Source of the DNA: Arcuatula senhousia
Lineage: Eukaryota > Mollusca > Bivalvia > Mytilida > Mytilidae
Assembly: GCA_963971305.1 (NCBI GenBank)
Contig: OZ020307.1
Span: 4,229,501 to 4,293,500 of the forward strand
Length of the DNA: 64,000 nucleotides
Direction of reading: 5' to 3'
This document shows, piece by piece, positions 47,701 to 59,700 of this stretch. The notes beneath the pieces were generated by a model. That model was given only the letters and a program-made list of their open reading frames with translations, was not told the DNA's origin and ran no database searches. Position numbers and translations under genes: made by a program. Every line of letters begins with the position of its first letter. Position 1 is the stretch's first letter.

Positions 47701-50700
47701 AGCGTCTCGGCCCCGAGATGCTATAAGGGCCTGGGGAGAACACTGATTGATACTTGGTATACATGATCTTTAGGATGTCCTCTACCAAGTTTGTGAATTA
47801 TATACATGTCGACCAACCAACATGGCCGCCTTTGCTAAAAATAGAATAGGTGGTCAGACCATTGTTTTTGGCTTATAACTCAAAAAGTATTAAAGAGAGA
47901 GAAAATCCGAAGCAACTTACCTTGTTCAGCATCAAAAGCTCTACGAATCTCTCCAATGAGTCGAAGTTGTGAAACGACTCCTTATAGGAGTTATTGCCCT
48001 TTAATCATCAAAATTGACCATTTTTGCAGTTTTTGGACTATATCTTAAAAACCGTTAGAGCTAGAGGAAAAGTTAGCATTGCAGAATTGTTGAGCTCATT
48101 GAGATCTACAAAAATAATTTCAGAGTCTAAATTGTCAGATCAGCCATTTAATAGTTATTCCCCTTTAACTGTTTTTTCCATGAATTTACGCTGATTTTCA
48201 AAAATCTTCTTTTCTAAAACTACTGAAGGGATTGCATTGATACTTGGTATACATGATCTTTAGGATGTCCTCTACCAAGTTTGTGAATTATATACATGTC
48301 GACCAACCAACATGGCCGCCGTTGCTAAAAATAGAACAGGGGGGTCAGACCATTGTTTTTGGCTTATAACTCAAAAAGTATAAGCGATAGAGAAAATCCG
48401 AAGCAACTTACCTTGTTCAGCATTGAAAGCTCTACAAATCTCTCCATTGAGTCGAAGTTGTGAAACGACTCCTTATAGGAGTTATTGCCCTTTAATCATC
48501 AAATTTGACCATTTTTGCAGTTTTTGGACAATATCTTGAAAACCGTTAGAGCTAGAGGAAAAGTTAGCATTGCAGAATTGTTGAACTCATTGAGATCTAC
48601 AAAAATAATTTCAGGGTCTAAATTGTCAGATCAGCCGTTTAAGAGTTATTCCCCTTTAAATGTTTTTTTCCATTAATTTACACTGATTTTCAAAAATCTT
48701 CTTCTCTTAAACCACTGAAGGGATTGCATTGATACTTGGTATACATGATCTTTAGGATGTCCTCTACCAAGTTTGTGAATTATATACATGTCAACCAACC
48801 AACATGGCCGCCGTTGCTAAAAATAGAACAGGGGGGTCAAACCATTGTTTTTGGCTTACAACTCAAAAAGTATAAGAGATAAAGAAAATCAAAAGGTCCT
48901 TACAGTAGTTATTGCCCTTTAACTGTTTTTTCTATTAATTTAAACTGATTTCCAAAAATCTTCTCTGAAACCACTGAAAGGATTGTTTTGCAACTTTGTA
49001 TACTTGAAAGTTTGTGAAATTTATTCAAACTTTGGCATAAGAGATCAGGTGAGCGATTCAGGCTCCTGGGAGCCTCTAGTTTGTTTGATAACATGAAGGA
49101 AACATTTTAAGATGCCTTTACTAGATAATTGATTATACATTTTTGAGATTTTAAGATTTTAATTCTTAATTTTACATATCTGGTAATTCCAGATTATATC
49201 TGCACTGCCTAAGTCTTGAACCGGTTGTTTGTTTATTTTTATTTTTTAACCTTAAGTTATTTTGACATCTGGGGACCCCATTGGAAATAAGCCAACAGGC
49301 TTTCATGGGATATCCTTGGTTAAATATCAACTTATGGTCAAAATTTGATTTTTAACATCACCTGTATCAATGTGCTTTTTAAGTGTAGCTATATTACAAA
49401 TTATATGTTTATGGCTTATTTATACTTATATGAATGTAACTTATGGATACATTATATACTCATTGTGCTGTTTCACACCATGTATGTATAAATGTGTGTA
49501 GAATGTATGTTGATATTTAATCGAAATAAATCTATCTATCTATCTATAAGTATTGATATACATGTTCAAATGTATGAGCAAAGGGCTGGCTACATGTATG
49601 ACAGTACTTTCCATGAAACAGTGAGATCTCTTACTATTCATTAGATGTCTTGATAAAAAAGATTCCTGAACCAAACCTTTTTCAGTACAGGGTCCTTAAC
49701 TGCCAAAGTTTAAAAGTTATTTGGTAACTGTGCAATTAATCCCTTTTTGGATCTTGGTTCGGAGATATTTTTTGTTGTGTGCTTGGGCGGCACAACCAAA
49801 AATATCTCCGAACCAAGATCCCAAAAGAGATTACTGTGCAATATAAACTATGAAAAACTAAACACATTTATATTGTGTAATCAGTTGCTCAAAAAGTATA
49901 GAAATTACATGTCCTTGTATGCAATGTTTCTTTTTATTTTTTAACAGATGGGTACTAGGACCAATTAAAGAATTTTATGTTTTGTGCTACATATTTTTGT
50001 GATAGGGTACACATGTATATCGTAGCTAGTGAACATTAGTTCACAGATTTATCTGCAAAGCAGAACTTGTCATATTTCTCTGCCTGTGGCTGCAACAGCA
50101 GTATCTTTAACTATCAGTGTTTCAGTTAAATTCTGGTGAAATCAATGTTACAGTTATACCATGTTTACAAAATCAACTGTAAGTCGTACGACCTAGCTAG
50201 TTAAATGACACTTGGTATATACATGCTTTAATACTTAGTAGTAGCTTATCACAGATGCATTCTCATCTTTTAACCTTGACCATGTTGACCTTGATTTTCT
50301 GGTTGAGTGACTGACAATTTTCAATATACATTTTGTGTACATGTACATGTAAAATAAAAGCAATGTCATGAATGTCCTTCTTATCTCAGAAACTATAAAT
50401 TCTAGAAGTTAATGAAACTTGATATGTTGTTGTGTCAGGTCTAGAGTGTTACAGGTACCTGACTTTTGAAACTTGAAATTGGCATGAGTTTTCAGTTGAA
50501 AGTCTTTAATGATTTTCTTTGTATTTTGAGAAATGATAGCATTAGTTTGATGTATAAATTTATGATGATAAAGGTGGGAATTATTGCAAGGAATTTATTT
50601 TTCGGTAGTGCTGGCAGGTGAGACCTACTTTAGTGTTAACTCTTGTTAAGCATTAATGCTAAGCTGAAGAAGATGGTAAAAGATATCAAACCTGTACATT

Positions 50701-53700
50701 TAAATGAAAGTAAATGTAATGACTTTTAACATACAATTTGCCCATTACTGCATTAGGTACATTTACATTATGAATATATGCCAATATGGAAATCACAAAT
50801 GTATGTTGTTTGAGTTGCATGTACACTTGTATGGATTTTATAAAAACTAGATAATGTGTCTATGAGCCACAGGATGGCCCTCCCTTTCTTAAAATATCAT
50901 TGACCCTCAATGTGTATTACCTGGGATATGGACCTTTACCAAGAAATTGATCAAAAGTGTTCATGTGTAAAATATAGGTCGCTGTCACCTTATTTCTGGT
51001 GGATGGTGCCATGTTGCCAAGATTCATGGAGAAGTGAAATATTATTGACCCCTAACATGTAGTATAACTATTCAAGATATGGACCAACCAAAGTCATTCA
51101 TGTGTAAAATTTAGGTCACAGTTACCTAATTTCTAGTGGGTGGTGAAGCCCTACCCAAGACCCATCTGGTGGTGAAATATCATTGACCCCCAACATCTAG
51201 TATCCAAGCTATGGACCTTAACCAAGAACTTAACCAAAGTGTTACGAACGGACGTGCGGACGGACAGACAAGGGTAAAACTATATGGCCGATCCACACAC
51301 CTGGTCGGGCCATAAAATTGACCTAAGCCTGTTTTAGGCCAATATAGAAAATATCCTAGATTCTCATTCCCTCCTGCTCCTATTTTTCAGTCATCTGAAA
51401 AAAAATTGATATTTTGGCTTATTATTTTCTGATTTTATCAATTGTCTTTAAAATTGCAGAACATTTTATCAAAATGGATAAAAAAAAAAAAAAAAAATTA
51501 TTTTCAAGAAATTTGAATGAGAATCAAGGAATCATTTCATTATGGCCATTATTTTCATTATTTGAAACATATTTTATTTGTAAATAAATAAATTTAGATA
51601 AAGATCAATCTGAATGCTTAAAATCTGCTACAGATAATTACACGAAGTAAAACGTTTAGATGACATGTTTACAATTTGAAAACTTATATTGTTTTTCATT
51701 TTTTTATCAGATGGGGCTCCAATTGGGGAATTAAATTTGATAATTGATATAAAATTGTTTTCTATTATATTTTTTTTATTTTTATATAGCAAAAAATGTA
51801 ATTGAAATTTATTTATAAGAAATGACAACAATTTTTTTTCTGTCTATTCGAAATAACATAAATGTTATTTCTTCAAGATGTACTAAGGACTTGTAGTCAT
51901 CAGTGAGATAGATACATGTATGCATGCCTCCTGGGTTATTGTCTCTAACTACATTATAAAAAAGTAACATTATATACATGTAAAATAAAATAATTTTCAT
52001 CTGCTGGTACAGGGTCATTGTAAACAATTATAAAAACTGTACATACATGTAACTACTGTTATGTGTTCATTGTGGGTATTGCTTATAGAATTGTCTAAAT
52101 ATTTAACCTATTTGACATATTAAATATTATATACATGATATAGGGAACATTTAAATGTCTAAAGAATGCAAGATAAGATTACAATGTCAAGTAAGATAAT
52201 AGTGACTCTTCAGGCTTTAAATGTATTGTAATATGATCTTCTAAGGTGAACTGTTAACAGAAAAATCAAATATGAAGCATATTAAGAATTTGTTTACTGT
52301 TTTTGAAATTATAATACATACAAGTGACTTACTAATGAACATTGGACAGTCAGTAGTCTGACTATCTATATCTTTATTTTCTTTAACTGAACTTTCAATA
52401 GATTAAAGCAGTTATCAAGTAGATTGTGTAATTAATTAAGTTAACTACACTCAGTAAAAATATAAGCATTTAAACCATGCGTACCTGTACATATTAATTG
52501 TTTAAGGAAGAATTTTGCCAGTACATTTCATACTGAATGCACATGCATGTATGCTTGATTATTGTAAATTTTCTTATTTTTTTTATTTGGTTTAATTTAT
52601 TTTGCTTTTAAAAAAGTACATTTATTTAATTGAATTATTTGCAAGGAAAGTACTTATTTTAGGGGATACATGTACATTTTGTACAAAGCCATTAAATTTA
52701 CAGTTGAAGTTTCCAAATAGATCATCATTAGAAGGGAGTTAACCATAATCTCAAAGTTTAAAAAAATGAATAAAGTTCAATGCATCTATGTAAAAAAAAC
52801 CAGTAAATGATCCAAAGGAGCAAAAATGTACAATGTAGGTCCATATGCTCATTGTCATGCTTATGCTTATAAGAGTTTATTATTTTATTGGGAACAAGTT
52901 TTCTTAAGATGTAAGTGTTTTTATTACTTCTGCATTGGCACCTTAAACCGTCTGGCATGTATGGCAGAGAATAAAATATAATAACAAGAATAGTTAAAAA
53001 AAATACATACATGTAATGCCCAATCTTGCAATTTGGAACGGACAAACATATAATATTCAATCACTATATGTCCCCTACTTTTGTAGATGGGCCATAAAAC
53101 TTATGGACTGCTTACTGGTGGACAATGATTTATGGCCTGCCCATATATATTGATCAGATATTTAGTTACACCCTTGTACATGTATGTCTGTTTCCATCTG
53201 TAACATTGCATGTTGGGTGGTCAATGAGTTTTCACAACTAGATGTCTGTTGAGTAGCATGGCACCACCCACTTGAAATACAAATGACAACAAAGTTCCAG
53301 ACAATAAATTTTGCTACGCCTGACGCGCGTTTCGTCTATTCAAGACTCATCAGAGGCGCTCTACCAAAAATATTGAAAATGCCAAACACTGTATGAATAT
53401 GAAGAGCATAGAACAGTATAACCAAAAAATACCAAACTGGGGAACCAAATTATTACTAAGATATTCAACCTATGTTTGGGGTAGGAAGAACCTTAGGGTT
53501 TTGACAATTTTGAAATTTCGACGGATAATTTAAAGCTTTGATGTATTCTCCAACTCAAAAGTGTTGGTGCCGGAGCGGGCTAACCTCGGGGAATTTACAC
53601 TCCACCAGCAGTGCTAACCTTCACGTGTGTTCAAAATACAAATGACAACAAAGTTCCAGACAATAAATTTTGCTACGCCTGACGCGCGTTTCGTCTATTC

Positions 53701-56700
53701 AAGACTCAATTAAGGTTATTTGGGCATATATTTTACGCTTGAAAGACTTGTTAAATTTCTTGGTTAAGGTCATTACATAATACATGTATTTTGAGTACTA
53801 CATGTTGGGGGTCAATGATATTTCAAGAATGGACAAGCCTTACACATTTTCTTGTTTTGAACAACAAAAAAGAAACACTAGTAGGGCTTCATAGACAAAA
53901 CATTCGAGAATGAATGATGGGCAAAACCTGTGGATCTAAAAAAGCGGACAAAGACATAGAAATATGAGAGACAAATCTTTCTAAATCCTAAGGTTCTTCT
54001 TCTCCAAGGAATCAGCTACACTTAGTTTGAATTAGTTTTTGGTTTTCTTTGCCATTACTACTTTTGATGAAAGCTTTTCTTATAAGTCTTTTCAATATGA
54101 ATTGTGTGTCAGAGACAGTTGACATTTGTAGCCTTTCAGTATTTTTATGCCCCGCCTACAAAAGTGGAGGGCATATAGTGTTTGGGTCGGTTCGTCTGTT
54201 CATCAGTCTCTCTGTCCATCCCAAATCTTCATATTTCCAAATTACCACTTACTGACAAGTGCCACACCAACCATATTGGTATGGTAGGTGCACCTATTAA
54301 TGCTAAGTACAATGCATGCTTAGGATGCTGGATGTGACCTATATTTTCCGCATGGATGACCACTTACAGAAAAATGGTTAAAGTCCATTACCGCTTACTG
54401 ACAAGTGCCACACCAACCATATTGGTATGGTAGGTGCACTTATTAATGCAAAGCACAATGCTTGCTTCGGATGCTAGATTTGACCTATATTTTCTGCATG
54501 GATGACCTCTTACAGAAGAATGGTGAAAGTTTCATTCCTGCTTGCTGACATGTGCACATGTCAACTATTGGTATGGTAGGTGCACCTAATGATGCTTAGC
54601 ACAATACATGCTTTATATACTGGATGCGACCTTTATTTTCCACTTGGATGACCATTTACAGAAGAATGATTATGGTTCATACCTGGTTTCAGCAAGTACT
54701 ACTTCAACCAAAGTGATATGGTATGTGCATCTAGGGATGATTAGCAAGACATATGGTTCAGATGCTGGCTGTGATGTTCTTTTTCTGCATGAATGAGCAC
54801 TTAAAATTTTGAAAAGTTCAAGTCAATTTCTGCTTAGTGACAATAATGGGTAACTAGGTGAGCTTCATAATTGATAGATAACCTAGCTGTTTGATAAATA
54901 AAAAGGCCGGGCACTGTGTCTGTTTGACACATTTTCTTGTTTGGTTTGTCTATAATTTGAACATATTTGTAATAAATGTAAAGTTCTAGCACTGTTTATT
55001 TATATTATATGTAAATGTACACAATTTATGCTCATTTTTCAGTTTGGAGGAGACTAAAGAAGAATTAGAAGAATTTCAGATCAGTAGTCGAGAATTAGAG
55101 TTAGAACTTGAAGCTCAGTTAGAACAGTTGGAGAGTAAGAACAAGGAGGGAGGCAGTCAGATAAACAAACTACAAAGTGAAAACGAAAGTCTAAAGGTGA
55201 ATATAGCAGTCAGATAAACAAACTACAAAGTGAAAACGAAAGTCTAAAGGTGAATATACCAGTCAGATAAACGAACTACAAAGTGAAAACGAAAGTCTAA
55301 AGGTGAATATAACAGTCAGATAAACAAACTACAGAGTGAAAACAAATATCTAAAGTTGAATATAACAGTCAGATAAACAAACTACATGTGTACAAAGTGA
55401 AAACGAAAGTCTAAAGGTCAATATAACACATCACATATAATCTATTTATAGTTGATATAGTTTTGATGGTAATATTAGCTAGGTTAGACATCATGGACAT
55501 TGGGGCACTAAAGCATGATAAATGTTGAGGTACACAGTTGTACACTTTTCACAAATGTGCAATAACTCTACATGTAAACTACAATTTATTGTCTCGCCTG
55601 CGAAGCAGAGCGGGACATAGGTGTTACTTTACCGGCGGCAGCGACGGCGGCGGCGACGGCGGCGTTAACTTTTTGGAAAAGTTTTATGAGCACCTCCATA
55701 TCTCAAGAACTGTAAGTCCTAGGTTGATGAAACTTGGTATGCATATGCCCCAGTAGTAGCTTAGCACAGTTGCATCCCCATCTTTTGACCTTGACCTTGA
55801 TTTTATGGTTGAGTGACTTTGACAATTTTCAATACATATAATAGCAATGGAAAAGTTTTGCGAGCACCTCCATATCTCAAGAACTATAGGTCCTAGGTTG
55901 ATGAAACTTGGTATTAATATGCTTCAGTAGTAGCTTAGCACAGTTGCATCCCCATCTTTTGACCTTGACCTTGATTTTCTGGTTGAGTGACTTTGACAAT
56001 TTTCAATACATATAATAGCAATGGAAAAGTTTTGCGAGCACCTCCATATCTCAAGAACTATAGGTCCTAGGTTGATGAAACTTGGTATGCATATGCCCCA
56101 GTAGTAGCTTAGCCCAGTTGCATCCCCATCTTTTGACCTTGACCTTGATTTTCTGGTTGAGTGACTTTGACAATATTCAATACATATAATAGCAATGGAA
56201 AAGTTTTGAGAGCACCTCCATATCTCAAGAACTATAGGTCCTAGGTTGATGAAACTTGGTATGCATATGCCCCAGTAGTAGCTTAGCCCAGTTGCATCCC
56301 CATCTTTTGACCTTGACCTTGATTTTCCGGTTGAGTGACTTTGGTTATTTTTATTGCATATATTTGCAATGTTTAAGTTCTATAAACATCTTTTGATCTC
56401 AGAAACTGAAAATCCATGTGAATTCAAAATATAGTGGAAGTAAGAAAGAATAATTGTTTCTGATGGTGCCGGCAGGCGAGACATACTTTAGTGTTAACTC
56501 TTGTTTATAAATAATAAAATCATTCATTATTTCAATCGTGCTTCACTTTAAAAAAACAATGATAACATACGATATTAGAAAGTACATTGGTATCAGTAAC
56601 ATGAATCAGATGTGGCAACATATGGTTCTGGATCAATTTGTTCACTGTCGGATGTGTATTGATTTGTTGTACATTTAAAAGTAAAGCAATTAACAGAATT

Positions 56701-59700
56701 ATCTAATCCAATTAAGGTTGTTCTTGATTGACAATTTTATGGTCTTAATTTGGAACATGTCTTGTAATGAGTAGTTTATGTTACAAATTCATGAAGGAAT
56801 TGATTGAAAGTTTTAATTTTTTTAACTTAATTTAAAACCTGATTTCATCATAAATTGTACTACCGATAAACATGCATGGATATGCCTTGAATAAATTTTG
56901 TTTAAAAAATGATGTGGAATAAATATGCAAAACACATTATTCTTGAAACAGTTGCATTATGAAAATATACAGTCTGCAGTGGAAAACATTAATTAGTAAT
57001 CTTGAATTAGCAACAACAGGACCTGCTTGTCATTTTGTAGCCAGTCAAGATTAAATAAGTAGTGTTAGTGATCCAACACTAATCAGTGTAAGGAAATCTA
57101 CAATGTAACATGACATGGAAGAATTATGATGGGCATAAAGTGGCAGACGTCCTTCTGTCTGTCACAGTCTTCTTAGCGTTCCTAAATTCTAAATTCATTT
57201 TCTTGAAATTTTTACAATATATACCTTAAACAAGTTAAAAATTCAGTATCTGTCTCAAGTTTTGTAGGAGTTTTGCCACTCTGAATATGAAAATCAAGTC
57301 CTTGGTGGAGTTATTAACTATTGTTGAATATTTGTTTTTTTTTCAATTTTAGGAAAAGTATACTCAGATACAGACCAGTAGCTATAACAGAATCACAGAA
57401 CTAGAAGATGAACTAGCTGAAGTCAAAGCATTCAAAGATGAATTACAAAAATATATCCGAGAGCTAGAACAGACCAATGATGATTTAGAAAGAGCTAAAA
57501 GGTAAGAAGTTCATATAAAGTAAATGAACAGTTAAAATAAGGATCATTAAGTCTCTAAAAGACACGAAAGGAATATAAAGAAAATCAACCATGTTCAAAT
57601 ATTATGGATCAGTACAACAAAAAAGTGCCGAAAAGCATAAGTCAGATGATTTTTCTCTCTGAATGCAACAGCATGTTAATATAAAAAACTGCATAGAGTC
57701 ACAAAAAGGCTATAACACAAAATTCCGTGAAAGATTGGATTCCATCTTCAAAGGAATACCTAGTTGGGTTTCAAACTGGTTTAGAAAACAATCAAATGTG
57801 GAATTAATGTTGATGTTTGTAGATCATTCAATCAAGCTAAGTAAAAATAGTATATAGCAGGGCTTCATAGATTATTATACCTCTTTTTATATCTTTTACA
57901 TTTTCATTAAGTTTATTCTTTTACAGGGCAACTGTTGTATCTCTAGAGGATTTTGAAGCGAGATTGAATCAGGTAATTTTATGTTAGATATACAGAGTCA
58001 TTCAAGTGTACACTATGATTTGTTCTTGTGACACATCTGTCATGACAAAGCTGGAGATTTTGATTTTTTAGCTGGAGATTAAACAAAAAATGTTTAAAGA
58101 ATTAAAATTTTGTCAAGTTTTGAAAATATGGAAGATTACCCTAAAACTCCAGGTGTGTAAAAGATTTTGACTCTGAGCAATAGTACCACATGAATGATGA
58201 TTGACTATAACAAATGGTTTCTCAAAACTTTGTCTGCAAAGGCTTATTACAACAGTAATTTACATAAATTACAGTGCTTGGTCTTAGATTGATATTAAAT
58301 AACTTAGTGTTTTATTGAGAAGAATTGAGTTTTATAAGACATGGATGACATTCATTGATTCTCTTTAACAAATTGATATCATGATTCATTCTCTCTAACA
58401 AATTGATATTCATGATTTATTCTCTTTAAAAAATTGATATTATGATTCATTCTTTTTAACAAATTAATATTCATGATTCATTCTCTTTAACAAATTAATA
58501 TTCATGATTCATTCTCTCTAACAAATTGATATTCATGATTCATTCTCTTTAGCAAATTGATATAAATGATTCATTCTCTTTAGCAAATTGATATAAATGA
58601 TTCATTCTCTTTAACAAATTGATATAAATGATTCATTCTCTTTAACAAATTGATATAAATGATTCATTCTCTTTAACAAATTGATATTCATGATTCATTC
58701 TCTCTAACAAATTGATATTCATGATTCATTCTCTCTAACAAATTGATATAAATGATTCATTCTCTTTAACAAATTGATATTCATGGTTCATTCTCTCTAA
58801 CAAATTGATATTCATGATTCATTCTCTCTAACAAATTGATATAAATGATTCATTCTCTTTAACAAATTGATATTCATGGTTCATTCTCTCTAACAAATTG
58901 ATATTCATGATTCATTCTCATATCTTAGTAATAATTTGGTTCCCCAGTTTGGTATTTTTGGTTATACTGTTCTATGCTCTTCATATTCATACAGTGTTTG
59001 GCATTTTCAATATTTTTGGTAGAGCGCCTCTGATGAGTCTTGATTAGACGAAACGCGCGTCAGGCGTAGCAAAATTTATTGTCTGGAACTTTGTTGTCAT
59101 TTGTATCTCTAACAAATTGATATTCATGGTTCATTCTCTCTAACAAATTGATATTCATGATTCATTCTTTTTAACAAATTGATATAAATGATTCATTCTC
59201 TTTAGCAAATTGATATTCATGATTCATTCTCTCTAACAAATTGATATTCATGGTTCATTCTCTTTAACAAATTGATATTCATGATTCATTCTCTCTAACA
59301 AATTGATATTCATGGTTCATTCTCTTTAACAAATTTTTAAATTGCCGTTTCTTTATGTTGGTTGTGCCTTGTACACTTATTCCATATCTCTTTATCGTCT
59401 ATCTTTAACAAACTGATATTCATGATACTCTCTAACAAATGAATGTGAATACATTTTACTTTCAGGCTATTGAATTAAATGCTTTTCTACAAAGTGAAGT
59501 AGATGAAAAAGAAGCGCTTACAGAAACAGTACAACGACTTAAAGATGAAACAAGAGGTAAAGTTACATGAAAGTAGTTAGATGAAGATATATCTACAGGT
59601 AAATTAAGGTAAGCATTGTTAAGTAAAGGTAAAAAAAGGTATATGTTTATCTCAACTGAAAGGTAGCCTACAGAATCCAGTCATATTTGTCTTCAAAAGT

